A DNA stretch of 30,481 bases from a virus, in IMG/VR virus record IMGVR_UViG_3300013094_000186, positions 1 to 30,481 of that record; one strand, 5' to 3'. The number at the start of each line of letters is the position of its first letter. Within the stretch, counting starts at the first letter, position 1. The position numbers and the translations under genes are program-made. The notes under the pieces were generated by a model. It did no database searches and had not been told where the DNA came from. It saw only the letters and a list, made by a program, of their open reading frames with translations. Shown here piece after piece: positions 23,321-30,481 of the stretch.

Positions 23321-24037
23321 ATGTTTGTATACGTTTGGAAACACAACGACATCCCTTTTTATGTTGGCATGACAAAATCTGCTGGCAGAGCTAACCCGCT
23401 TAATGCTGGTGGGCGTGGTTGGCTTTGTAAACAAACACTTAAAAAAATTGGACCAAAAAATGTAGTAACTGAGCTTCATACAGTAGACACCATAGAAGAG
23501 GCCAAAATATTAGAGCGTAGTTTAATAGAAAAGCACGGAAGAATACAGCTTGAAACAGGCACTTTAACTAATTTAAAGCCGGGAGGCGATGGATCTCCAG
23601 GAATGACTGATGCTGGGAAATTGGCTACCAGCAAACGGATGAAAGAAAACAATCCCATGTCTAGATCTGAAGTTCGGGCTAAACTAAATGCACGTATGAA
23701 CGATCCAGATGTAAAGGCTAAATTTACTGGAGAAAATAATCCAGCTAAACGTCCTGAAGTTCGTGCAAAAATTAAAGCTAAATGGGCAGATCCAGAATAT
23801 AAAGCAACTATGATTGCTAATAAAAAGGGGAAACAAATACACTCCAATGAAAGCAAAGAGGCTCGTAAACAAGCACTTTTAGATCCTAACCATCCAATAC
23901 ATGCTTTTAATAAAACCCTTAACTCTGATCCAGAAATTAAAGCCAAACGAGTTGCGGCTTTGCGGTCACCAGAAGTCCAAGCAAAAATATCTGCATCAAT
24001 GAAGTTGGCATGGGCTAAACGTAAAGGACTCATATAA
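23321..24037 (+). CDS. GIY-YIG homing endonuclease with NUMOD-like repeats
   Basis: This 238-residue protein is the only clear gene on the plus strand in the 7.1-30.5 kb region. The start FVYVWKHNDIPFYVGMTKSAGRAN is a GIY-YIG catalytic domain (VYV and YVG with a following Arg). The C-terminal two-thirds have NUMOD3-like repeated modules (NNPMSRSEVRAKL, ENNPAKRPEVRAKIKAKW, DPEIKAKRVAALRSPEVQAK), DNA-binding in such enzymes. AAGGAG precedes the ATG by 7 nt. It is probably a free-standing homing gene inserted between the nozzle and endolysin genes; it ends 4 nt before the endolysin stop. Confidence 0.88.
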   Translation: MFVYVWKHNDIPFYVGMTKSAGRANPLNAGGRGWLCKQTLKKIGPKNVVTELHTVDTIEEAKILERSLIEKHGRIQLETGTLTNLKPGGDGSPGMTDAGKLATSKRMKENNPMSRSEVRAKLNARMNDPDVKAKFTGENNPAKRPEVRAKIKAKWADPEYKATMIANKKGKQIHSNESKEARKQALLDPNHPIHAFNKTLNSDPEIKAKRVAALRSPEVQAKISASMKLAWAKRKGLI

Positions 24038-24041
24038 GGGT

Positions 24042-24632
24042 TTACCCTAATATCAATTTGGCGTGTGCAACTTTAGCTTTACGTGCCTCTAGACCGTTAA
24101 AGCCCCCATTAATTCTTTTGGTTATTGTCTCAATATCTTGAGCATCTGCCAAGTCGTTTAAGCCAGCCCGATTCCAAAACCAGCCTGCAGATAGGGCAGC
24201 ATAGTGAGGATTTAATAACATATCAGGATTATCAACAACAGGAATGCCTATAGCCTTGCCAAAACGCTCATAGTTCTCTTTTCCTGTAAGTTGGAATATG
24301 CCCCTACCACGATACTTCCAGCCATCACCTTCTTCCGTATTTCCTAGTTTCCCAGCGTAAACTTTATTAGCTATCTTTTCTGGCTGTCTTGCGTATTGCT
24401 CTGCCACTTCTGCAGTAGGGAATCGACTGGGCCAAATACGCATAAGTCCCATAAGCGAATAATCGAGATCTTCTTCAAGCACTTTAAAATCTTCCGACTC
24501 ATGCATTGCCTGTCCTAAAAATTGCGCCTGCCGATTTGTTGTGTTAATGCTGTATCGCTTAAACATATCTGTTAATGGCTGATACCAAGTATTAGGGTTT
24601 ACCCCTAGCTTATTAAGCTGATCTGCCGTCAT
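24042..24632 (-). CDS. GH19 endolysin (chitinase-like muramidase)
   Basis: This 196-residue protein has the glycoside hydrolase 19 pattern. AQFLGQAMHESEDF carries E45, the likely acid catalyst, followed by LEEDLDYS; YRGRGIFQLTGKENYERFG comes next, with SAGWFWNRAGLNDLAD near the end. Such phage endolysins cut peptidoglycan during lysis. There is no signal peptide, so it needs the holin encoded upstream. Its start overlaps Rz by ATGA, completing the order holin, Rz/Rz1, endolysin. Confidence 0.9.
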   Translation of the reverse strand: MTADQLNKLGVNPNTWYQPLTDMFKRYSINTTNRQAQFLGQAMHESEDFKVLEEDLDYSLMGLMRIWPSRFPTAEVAEQYARQPEKIANKVYAGKLGNTEEGDGWKYRGRGIFQLTGKENYERFGKAIGIPVVDNPDMLLNPHYAALSAGWFWNRAGLNDLADAQDIETITKRINGGFNGLEARKAKVAHAKLILG

Positions 24633-25048
24633 TCAACGCTAGCCTTTTTAACCTCGTTGTACCACTTTTGCCACTCAACTACTTGGAGGGTTGTTTGAGC
24701 GCATTGTCCAGCAAGAACGTTGTAGGCGGCGATTGCGTCAGAGAGCTTGGAGGTTGAGGAAATGCCGGGCACTGTACTGGCACCTGTGTTGCGCACCCCG
24801 TTAGCATAATACTGGCGCAAAAGACTAAGTTTCGCATCATATTCATCTTGTATTCCTTTAGTTGCTAGTTCGTGTTGCTTCTTGATTGATTCGACTTCCG
24901 CTTGTTGTTTTTCTGCTGCGACTTTAACTTCAGTTTTGTAATTAGAGAAATCGACATCCCGAGTATGCCAGCCATAAGCAAAAGCCCCGAGTACAGCCAC
25001 AACAAGAATTCCAATTTTGACATAGGTGGTAATAGGTAAAGGAAACAT
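24629..25048 (-). CDS. Rz: Rz-like i-spanin
   Basis: This 139-residue protein has one N-terminal membrane helix (VKIGILVVAVLGAFAYGW). A periplasmic charged coiled-coil part follows (YKTEVKVAAEKQQAEVESIKKQ and HELATKGIQDEYDAKL), the classic i-spanin layout. The 3' part is shared with an embedded o-spanin gene in another frame (24679-24846). The pair bridges the inner and outer membranes in the last lysis step. The start lies at the end of the holin gene (1 nt overlap), the end overlaps endolysin by ATGA. Confidence 0.88.
   Translation of the reverse strand: MFPLPITTYVKIGILVVAVLGAFAYGWHTRDVDFSNYKTEVKVAAEKQQAEVESIKKQHELATKGIQDEYDAKLSLLRQYYANGVRNTGASTVPGISSTSKLSDAIAAYNVLAGQCAQTTLQVVEWQKWYNEVKKASVE
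24679..24846 (-). CDS. Rz1: Embedded Rz1-like o-spanin lipoprotein
   Basis: A 55-residue frame lies wholly inside the Rz gene in the +1 frame. It begins MNMMRNLVFCASIMLTGCAT. The hydrophobic signal ends in lipobox LTGC, with C18 as the lipidated residue. The mature part is proline-rich (PAFPQPPSS, then QSPPT), as in Rz1. An AAGGA site lies 8 nt before the ATG. An outer-membrane lipoprotein pairing with Rz is the expected role. It is below common ORF length limits and easily missed. Extra in-frame ATGs at codons 3 and 4 are possible starts. Confidence 0.9.
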   Translation of the reverse strand: MNMMRNLVFCASIMLTGCATQVPVQCPAFPQPPSSLTQSPPTTFLLDNALKQPSK

Positions 25049-25293
25049 TAAGCCCCCGGTCCTGAGTTATCTTCAGGTTCTGTATTTTGTTTAGCCCAAA
25101 TAGCCATACCATGTGCTCCAACAATAGCGGCTACGCCCATATACATTCTTTCTAAGTCAACCGCCCCTGCGTGAAGAGCGTTATAAATTACTGCCCCAAA
25201 AAAACCAAATATCGAGACAAGCAATGACCAACGCCCAATGTCATGCGTCTTACCATCTTTACCAGTAAGAAGATCGTTTAATACTTTGTTCAT
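25048..25293 (-). CDS. Putative holin
   Basis: This 81-residue protein has two membrane segments: SLLVSIFGFFGAVIYNALH and YMGVAAIVGAHGMAIWA. It has a charged N-terminus (LTGKDGKTHDIGRW) and an acidic tail. It starts at TAATG after the S74 fibre gene and directly precedes Rz. Size, topology and position support a holin that permeabilises the inner membrane. The family cannot be named from sequence alone. Confidence 0.78.
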   Translation of the reverse strand: MNKVLNDLLTGKDGKTHDIGRWSLLVSIFGFFGAVIYNALHAGAVDLERMYMGVAAIVGAHGMAIWAKQNTEPEDNSGPGA

Positions 25294-26705
25294 TAAGCGC
25301 CAACTTTAGCTTCTAAATCTGTTACTTTTTTGTTAAGTTCTTGCACTGCTTGCAAAAGCATTGGGACCAAAATTGAATATTTAACGCTTAGCAAATTTTC
25401 TACATCTGGAAAAGCTTCATTTGTAGCTTGTGTTTCGACCAAACCTGGCATAACAGCTTGAACTTCCTGTGCAATTAAACCAAGATATTTATCTGTTCTA
25501 CCAACTAAATTGTAATTAACAACATTTAATTTTTGTAGGTCTGCTAAATATGAACGGGCAGGAGTAATATTTTCTTTAATACGTGAATCAGAAAAAGCAG
25601 TATACGAACCTGAAACGTTTGTAAAACTACCATTAGTGTTATTAATATTAACAATAGTTCCAGAAGATGTTTGGAATCCAAATACAGAGCCATTGTTATA
25701 CATAGACGTTGAACTGTTGTATAGCTGTACTGAGCTACCAAATATACCGCCATATGAAGTACTGCCAGAAGTTCCTGTATAAATATTACTGCCAGAACTA
25801 GCGCTTATATTACCCGTAAATGCTGCTCCACTTAATTGGGCGCCAGTAGTTGTAGTTAATACAGAAGCGCCCCCAATAGTCATTCCAGAAGATGCTGAAA
25901 CACTAGTAAACGATGGTGAGCTACTTATGCTAACAACAGGACTTCCAGTGGTTGGACTAACGCTAATATTGCCAGATCCGCTAACGCTAGAAACTCCAGA
26001 AGATGGAGATGCCGCAGTCCACTGAGAACCATTCCATGTAGCAACCTGACCAGATGTTCCTCCAAGCAATGTTCCAATTGCTCCAGTGCCATTGCCAATA
26101 AGAAGCGCATTAGAAGTCAAAGATGAAGATCCAGTACCGCCATTTGATGTTGGTAATGTGCCAGATACTTGGCTAGACAATGATACGGTAGAAGTTGTAG
26201 TTAAATTTGAAGCGCCACCAGGAGAGGTAACAAATCCTGCAGTAAATGTAGTAACACCAGTACCGCCACCAGATACAGTTAAAGTGCCAGAGCTTGGAGA
26301 TTGAATACCTGTGTATACATTATTGTTACCGTCACAGAAGATAAGAATGCTATTTCCAGACAAAACTGAATAAGTTGCGCTTGGAGAAGCAGTTTGGAAA
26401 ACAATTGTTTGTCCAGTATTGTTTCTAACCAAATATGTTTTTTGAACGTTAGGAACTACTACGGTATTTGCACCTGTAGCAGAACCAGTAATATTTAACA
26501 CTGCAGAACGGGCTTCATCCACTGCACCGTTATAAAATGTTAAGGTATAAGTGGATCCAGAAAGACCCGCAAAACTAATTGGGGTTACGCCAGAGATGGC
26601 TTGGTCGATCAAAGAAAGGTTAGTATTGGTAGTATTACCCCACAAACCCGCTTGGTCTCCCGGATTAATCTGTTCAAAACCTAGCGAACTTGTGTAATTA
26701 GACAT
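25293..26705 (-). CDS. Tail fibre with C-terminal S74 self-cleaving chaperone
   Basis: This 470-residue protein has an N-terminal virion-attachment-like part (MSNYTSSLGFEQINPGDQAG, beta-rich to about 130). A Ser/Thr/Gly-rich shaft fills the middle. The C-terminal intramolecular chaperone (about 370-470) has SDSRIKENI, with the Ser-Lys pair of S74 peptidases, then YLGLIAQEVQAVMPGLVE and a final coiled coil. The domain guides trimer folding, then cleaves itself. A GGAG site precedes the start. The receptor is unknown. Confidence 0.88.
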   Translation of the reverse strand: MSNYTSSLGFEQINPGDQAGLWGNTTNTNLSLIDQAISGVTPISFAGLSGSTYTLTFYNGAVDEARSAVLNITGSATGANTVVVPNVQKTYLVRNNTGQTIVFQTASPSATYSVLSGNSILIFCDGNNNVYTGIQSPSSGTLTVSGGGTGVTTFTAGFVTSPGGASNLTTTSTVSLSSQVSGTLPTSNGGTGSSSLTSNALLIGNGTGAIGTLLGGTSGQVATWNGSQWTAASPSSGVSSVSGSGNISVSPTTGSPVVSISSSPSFTSVSASSGMTIGGASVLTTTTGAQLSGAAFTGNISASSGSNIYTGTSGSTSYGGIFGSSVQLYNSSTSMYNNGSVFGFQTSSGTIVNINNTNGSFTNVSGSYTAFSDSRIKENITPARSYLADLQKLNVVNYNLVGRTDKYLGLIAQEVQAVMPGLVETQATNEAFPDVENLLSVKYSILVPMLLQAVQELNKKVTDLEAKVGA

Positions 26706-26715
26706 TTAATACTCC

Positions 26716-27915
26716 TTATTGATCGTCATCTATTTGTTTCCATCCTGGATCTTGACCGTCATTAATGGCACCCCATCCAGGGTTTTGGGGATTGCTAATT
26801 GAATTCCATAAGGCGGTCTGATTGTCGTTAATTTTAAACCATCCAGTGGCCGCTAGCAAATCTGAAAATACCATGGATTCGCTTACTGAAGGCCTAAAAT
26901 TGGTAGTATTTGAAACTAAATCAGTTAATGTAAGGGATTCAGATACGCTTGGGTTAAACCCAATTATTCCCGCTTCAGCGTCTGTAAGGTTAGCCGTCTC
27001 TAAAATAGACACCATATAACCCCTAAACCCTGTTTCTACGTCTGTAAATGTAATGGTTTCTGCGGTTGTAGCGTAGGTACTCCATGCCCCTGTAGGGGTA
27101 TCTGTTAGGGTAAAGACTTCAGCGGTCGTACTAATAAAGTTTGCGGTAGAGTTTGTAGCATCGTTAAATGCTGCCAATTCAGCAAGTGCAACATTGTAAT
27201 TAAAGTTCTGCGCTCCACCATCGTAGATATTAAAGCTTTCTTGCAGGCTAGACAAGAACTGGGCGTACACAGACTCTGCATCAGAAATGGTAAATGTCTC
27301 GGCAGTTGTGCCAGCAAATCCAGCAAAAGAGCTAACGGCATCAGAAATGGTAGCTGTTTCGGCTGTAGATACTGCATAGCTACTACTAAAATTTGGGGTA
27401 TCCGTTAATGTTGTGCTTTCTGAAACGCTGTTAAAGGCATTTAAAGCGCCGCTTTCACTCTCGGTTAACGTAAAAGATTCAGATATTGATGGTACGTAAT
27501 TGGCTTGGGCAGATAGTGAGTCTGTGGTTGTAAAGCTTTCTGCGGCTGTACCAGCAAAGTTTGCCTGCGCTGATTCTGTGTCACTTAATGAAAATGATTC
27601 ACTTACAGATAGCCCTACAGCAAAAGCAGATGTAATAGTATCGGTTAAAGTAGTTGTTTCGCTGACTGTATCGTAGGCATACCAAGCGCCCCGTTCATCA
27701 TCAGCCAAACTAAAGGAGTCTGTAACAAAAGTAAAGAAGCTATATGCTGGGCTATCGCCATCAACAATAGAAAATGAATCAGTTACTGCACTTCTAAAGG
27801 TTGCCGATACGCTAGTAGCATCCGTTACAGTAAAAGACTCAGAAAGGCTAACCGCATAGGTTGTTTGACCTAAAGCATTAAATGGCGCTTGAGCGAATGC
27901 GGTTAATCCAAACAT
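26716..27915 (-). CDS. Tail fibre-like protein built from 20-residue tandem repeats
   Basis: This 399-residue protein consists, from residue 23 to 362, of seventeen consecutive 20-residue units with no insertions or deletions. The consensus is roughly S-V-S-E-S-F-T-L-T-D-T-x-S-A-x-A-x-F-x-x. Examples are SVSESFSLSDTESAQANFAG and TTAETFTISDAESVYAQFLS. This suggests a regular beta-solenoid or extended rod, one turn per 20 residues. The C-terminus (363-399) has three W-containing units around NPGWGAINDGQ and DPGWKQIDDDQ, perhaps a trimer tip. It adjoins the S74 fibre and other tail genes. No signal peptide or enzyme motif. Confidence 0.8.
   Translation of the reverse strand: MFGLTAFAQAPFNALGQTTYAVSLSESFTVTDATSVSATFRSAVTDSFSIVDGDSPAYSFFTFVTDSFSLADDERGAWYAYDTVSETTTLTDTITSAFAVGLSVSESFSLSDTESAQANFAGTAAESFTTTDSLSAQANYVPSISESFTLTESESGALNAFNSVSESTTLTDTPNFSSSYAVSTAETATISDAVSSFAGFAGTTAETFTISDAESVYAQFLSSLQESFNIYDGGAQNFNYNVALAELAAFNDATNSTANFISTTAEVFTLTDTPTGAWSTYATTAETITFTDVETGFRGYMVSILETANLTDAEAGIIGFNPSVSESLTLTDLVSNTTNFRPSVSESMVFSDLLAATGWFKINDNQTALWNSISNPQNPGWGAINDGQDPGWKQIDDDQ
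26830..27849 (-). repeat. Seventeen 60-bp in-frame coding repeats
   Basis: The 20-residue protein repeats appear as about 1020 bp of 60-bp tandem units on DNA. DNA identity between units is only moderate, so the array is old and diverged rather than newly expanded. Confidence 0.75.
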
Positions 27916-28149
27916 TTAAGCCTCGTTAATAGTTGCAGTAGACGTCTTTTTATCAATCGTCATAACACCATAGCACACAACGTTCCAATCCTCAGAGCTT
28001 TCTTCTTTTTCGCTTTGAGAAACGGTGTTAATTTTAAAGTGTTTAAAAAGATATTCTTTGTCGCCTTCAAAAACACGCCATACATGTTCTTTTGAGCCAC
28101 GCCCATCCATACCCCTGCTTTTGTTAAAACGGATGCGGTATTTATTCAT
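27916..28149 (-). CDS. Small hypothetical protein (77 aa)
   Basis: This 77-residue protein (YRIRFNKSRGMDGRGSKEHVWRVFEGDKEYLFKHF, then WNVVCYGVMTIDK) looks like a small beta domain. Proteins of similar sequence occur in marine and freshwater phages, unnamed. Its stop is immediately followed by the repeat-fibre ATG, and it overlaps the oxygenase gene by ATGA. No catalytic motif. Confidence 0.7.
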   Translation of the reverse strand: MNKYRIRFNKSRGMDGRGSKEHVWRVFEGDKEYLFKHFKINTVSQSEKEESSEDWNVVCYGVMTIDKKTSTATINEA

Positions 28150-28796
28150 ATTACTTCCGCAGGCTTACAAGTTGTTTGCGCTGGGGCAGGTTGAACCCCT
28201 AAATTAAAATGAATAAAACGAATAGGTTTTTCAGAAGAATGACGAGTAAATGAATGAGGCAACCAAGCATTGGAAAACAACAATAAACCTTCTTTTGGCT
28301 CAAAATTAATCATATTGCTTGCAGGTGTTGCATTTTCTACATTTTCTTCGGGCAAATTAATTTGAACTTTTCCTGCCCTAGGGTCATGGAATATAGCCCT
28401 CGAACTATTTTCTGGAACATCAACAAAATAAAAACCTACAATTTGTGAGCCATAATTGTGAACGTGTTGTTCCATTGAAGAATGTTTGTGGTGTTCTTGC
28501 GCCCACATTTCTGTAAAATGGGTATTCAATTCGTTCATTTTGTAGCCTTGCTCAAACAAAATATTCCAAGCAGTTTGACCTACAAACTCGGCAAATTTAT
28601 CCATGCCATCGTAATCAAATAAATTTCCTGTCATATAAGCAGGATAAATTTCATCTAATGGCTGGTCTTTTTTTTGTTTTTCAATGGCTAATTCGCAAGC
28701 TAATTTTGCATCTTTTAAAAATTCAGGTTTATCAATAGCATAAACAGCAGAAGGAAAATAATAAAATGCTTGTAATTCTTTATTTACATCACTCAC
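28146..28796 (-). CDS. 2OG-Fe(II) oxygenase-like protein
   Basis: This 216-residue protein matches the phage 2-oxoglutarate/Fe(II) oxygenase type. EQHVHNYGSQIVGFYFVDVPENSS carries H111/H113, with HDPRAG (D138) nearby. FEPKEGLLLFSNAWLPHSF carries H181, and R193 lies in PIRFIHFN. Members occur in tail regions of cyanophages and similar phages; they may hydroxylate a virion protein or act on DNA, neither shown. It overlaps the 77-aa gene by ATGA and looks intact. Confidence 0.82.
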   Translation of the reverse strand: MSDVNKELQAFYYFPSAVYAIDKPEFLKDAKLACELAIEKQKKDQPLDEIYPAYMTGNLFDYDGMDKFAEFVGQTAWNILFEQGYKMNELNTHFTEMWAQEHHKHSSMEQHVHNYGSQIVGFYFVDVPENSSRAIFHDPRAGKVQINLPEENVENATPASNMINFEPKEGLLLFSNAWLPHSFTRHSSEKPIRFIHFNLGVQPAPAQTTCKPAEVI

Positions 28797-28805
28797 AATT
28801 TATCC

Positions 28806-29012
28806 TTAACTTTCTGTTATTGTCCAAGTATCTTGCCAAGTTTTTCCATCTAGGCTAAGAGTATAAGTGCAAACTGCATTTGGGCTAGGCTGTGGAATAC
28901 GTTTAAATGGTTTCCAATTAGCAGGAATAGAACCAAACGCTTGTATAAGATTATCCTCAAAAGCAGGGTGATTTATGGGTTTACCATTTTCAACTTGAAT
29001 ATATAGGTTCAT
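28806..29012 (-). CDS. Small tail-region protein (68 aa)
   Basis: The ATG at 29012 overlaps the preceding adhesin stop as ATGA; 68 residues follow (NLYIQVENGKPINHPAFEDNLIQAFG, then WKPFKRIPQPSPNAVCTYTL). Similar proteins follow fibre genes in aquatic phages. The role could be fibre chaperone or minor structural protein; sequence does not decide. Confidence 0.65.
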   Translation of the reverse strand: MNLYIQVENGKPINHPAFEDNLIQAFGSIPANWKPFKRIPQPSPNAVCTYTLSLDGKTWQDTWTITES

Positions 29013-29800
29013 GGAGTGCCTACACAAGTAGATGGGAATAATCTAGCGCATCCAGGCCATACTATACGAACAGCTCCTGTGGATGCTACACCATTTGGGC
29101 CCCATCCAACACCATATCCACCACCATAAGACCCCCCATTTCCACCATTTCCACTAGAATTAGAACCTGCGGTACCAGCAGTTCCACCAGAACCACCACC
29201 TCCGCCACCAGCATTATTGCTTCCTAAATTTGTGCCGCCAGTACCAGAGGTACCTTGCCCAAATAATCCAACACCACCACCACCACCACCATTGTAACGA
29301 GTAGCAATGCAGTTAGAATAATAAGCACCGCCGCCGCCACTACCACCACTACCAGCACATCCGGGGATTACAGCACAACAAACTCTATTTGCTCCGTTTC
29401 CGCCATTGCCACTATATCCACCCGCACCGCCACCACCATTACCGCCAGCTCCTCCATTACCACCACCTGTACCTGTATATGTTCCACCACTACTGTTAGT
29501 GCCACCGCCACCTTTAACTACTGAGGTAGAACAAAAATAACTGCAACCGCTAGTTCCACCAACAACTACGGCGTAGGAATTTCCGGGTGTTACTGCACGA
29601 TTATTAATATAACCTAAACCTCCGCCGCCACGACTGCCACCTCCGACAGCCACTACAGAAACTTTAGTAACTCCAGCAGGAGCTACCCAAGAATAAGTTC
29701 CAGGAGTTGTATAGGACTGAGAGCCAATAACTTTAGCTGCGCCACCACCAAAGCCATAAGCTTTAGCAGAAGCAGCTCCTCTGGTAATAATTGTTGGCAT
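29009..29800 (-). CDS. Glycine-rich tail adhesin
   Basis: This 263-residue protein has a beta-like start (SQSYTTPGTYSWVAPAGVTKVSVVAVGGG). A long glycine-rich section then contains many GGNGG and GGGG runs, as in polyglycine-II-helix adhesins of phage tail tips. It ends GAVRIVWPG...RLFPST, seen in related tail proteins. Eight cysteines (CSYFC, CCAVIPGC, SNC, PGC, STC) are unusual for this class. It probably binds a host surface receptor. Confidence 0.78.
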   Translation of the reverse strand: MPTIITRGAASAKAYGFGGGAAKVIGSQSYTTPGTYSWVAPAGVTKVSVVAVGGGSRGGGGLGYINNRAVTPGNSYAVVVGGTSGCSYFCSTSVVKGGGGTNSSGGTYTGTGGGNGGAGGNGGGGAGGYSGNGGNGANRVCCAVIPGCAGSGGSGGGGAYYSNCIATRYNGGGGGGVGLFGQGTSGTGGTNLGSNNAGGGGGGSGGTAGTAGSNSSGNGGNGGSYGGGYGVGWGPNGVASTGAVRIVWPGCARLFPSTCVGTP

Positions 29801-29801
29801 A

Positions 29802-30332
29802 TTATTTAAACTGAGTTAAAGAAGCTAATACAGTAAATGTAGCAGAAGCCGTTTTAATAATAGTATATGTATATACATCAATACCGCTAGCATTACCTGC
29901 GCTAGGTGCTCCACCCTGCCATTTTGTAGTTACACCAGTAGTTGTGCCGTCAACTTGAACAGTAGAATTGTAATAAGCAGTAGCACCTTGAGTAGTCAGT
30001 ATTGCCATCGTTACAGACTGTCCTGTTGATAACAAAGTATTCATAGCTACAGTAGAGTTACCACGCAAATTAATTGTCCAGTTATTAGCCGCACTTGTTG
30101 TGAAGTATTGAACTGGCTGTGTAAGCAAATCAAAGTTTTGTGTTGAAGCTGGGGCTGCTGCAGTAATTGTGGCGGCTTCTAAAATAGCATTAGTAGGAGT
30201 AATTGTTTGATATAAGCCTAAAGTTAAAGCAGTTACACCATTATTAGTTTGTAAAGCCAATACTCCTGAAGCATCTCCAGTTTGGATTAATCCGCTAGTT
30301 GAGCCATTACTGGCATTAATTGTAGTAGCCAT
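29802..30332 (-). CDS. Tail structural protein
   Basis: This 176-residue protein is rich in Thr, Ala, Ser and Asn and mostly beta (ITPTNAILEAATITAAAPAS, PVQYFTTSAANNWTINLRGN, VTMAILTTQG, YTYTIIKTASATFTVLASL). This pattern is common in phage fibre or baseplate-linked proteins of aquatic phages. No cleavage or enzyme motif. It precedes the adhesin in transcription order. Confidence 0.7.
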   Translation of the reverse strand: MATTINASNGSTSGLIQTGDASGVLALQTNNGVTALTLGLYQTITPTNAILEAATITAAAPASTQNFDLLTQPVQYFTTSAANNWTINLRGNSTVAMNTLLSTGQSVTMAILTTQGATAYYNSTVQVDGTTTGVTTKWQGGAPSAGNASGIDVYTYTIIKTASATFTVLASLTQFK

Positions 30333-30342
30333 GATTTACCTA

Positions 30343-30481
30343 TTAAGATGAGATGCCATAGAGAGTAGCAGAGCCTGTTCCAATAGCAACAGAAGTATCT
30401 GCAAAAGATATTCTAATAGCTGTAATTGGTGTAGCACTAGCAGATGTACCAGTAGATACATCTTGTTCATAAACAGGTGTG
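30343..30481 (-). CDS. Partial structural protein (C-terminus only)
   Basis: A minus-strand frame enters from the right edge and ends at TAA (30345-30343), leaving 45 residues (...TPVYEQDVSTGTSASATP and ...FADTSVAIGTGSATLYGISS). The Ser/Thr-rich beta text and the LYG ending are typical of phage fibre or decoration proteins. The rest lies outside the window. Confidence 0.6.
   Translation of the reverse strand, partial: TPVYEQDVSTGTSASATPITAIRISFADTSVAIGTGSATLYGISS

Noticed and set aside
23476-24033. 185-aa minus frame opposite the GIY-YIG gene
   Set aside because: The plus-strand frame has catalytic motifs and a strong ribosome-binding site; the minus frame has none.
24039-24052. AGGG-TTTA-CCCT hairpin between GIY-YIG and endolysin ends
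   Set aside because: The stem is only 4 bp and no T-run follows, so it is not a convincing terminator.
24942-25124. 60-aa minus frame considered as Rz1
   Set aside because: No lipobox or proline-rich tail; the true Rz1 is at 24679-24846.
26830-27849. 60-bp period considered as CRISPR or non-coding repeat
   Set aside because: Repeats are in frame, diverged and encode a regular 20-residue protein unit; no constant repeat with variable spacers.

Overview
The window is part of a tailed-phage genome, most likely a podovirus (short-tailed, T7/P22-like). Two convergent gene blocks meet near 7.1 kb. A plus-strand block (about 1-7.1 kb) carries small early genes and a recombination module. A minus-strand block (7.1-30.5 kb) carries fibres, lysis, tail nozzle and ejection proteins. 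Both ends are cut through genes, and no terminase, portal, capsid or polymerase gene is visible, so this is only part of the genome. The AT-leaning composition, the family resemblances of several small proteins, and the fibre and 2OG-oxygenase types suggest an aquatic phage, perhaps of a betaproteobacterium. That host guess is weak inference.

Plus-strand block: tandem short paralogues (2-533), two GT-A-type glycosyltransferases (530-1976), small membrane proteins, a Cas4/RecB-like PD-(D/E)XK nuclease with four cysteines, a DUF3310 protein, an ERF single-strand annealing protein, an SSB-like small protein, a secreted periplasmic protein, more short ORFs, a winged-helix protein and a YbcO/DUF1364-like nuclease. 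Almost all genes overlap by 1-4 nt (ATGA or TAATG), which indicates a translationally coupled operon.

Minus-strand block, in transcription order (right to left): tail structural genes, a glycine-rich adhesin with eight cysteines, a small fibre-region protein, a 2OG-Fe(II) oxygenase, a 77-aa protein, a fibre built from seventeen 20-residue repeats, a fibre with a C-terminal S74 self-cleaving chaperone, then holin, Rz, embedded Rz1 (found in an alternative frame) and GH19 endolysin. The tail nozzle protein follows, then a small structural protein and a DUF4214-containing virion protein. A set resembling the T7 gp13-gp16 ejection proteins comes next: GNAT-like, Q/A/G-rich, lytic transglycosylase, and a 1702-aa polyvalent protein with an HExxH site. 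A metallophosphoesterase, an HNH endonuclease and a SprT-like metalloprotease end the block.

Three homing-endonuclease-type genes of different architectures interrupt the block. A plus-strand GIY-YIG gene and an HNH-AP2 gene flank the nozzle gene, and an HNH gene lies between the metallophosphoesterase and SprT genes. The most unusual features are: a reused 19-23 nt gene-junction cassette encoding the tail KAQEK plus the next gene's ribosome-binding site and ATGA; the 20-residue fibre repeat with no indels; the HExxH site in the giant ejection protein; and the Rz/Rz1 pair overlapping in two frames.
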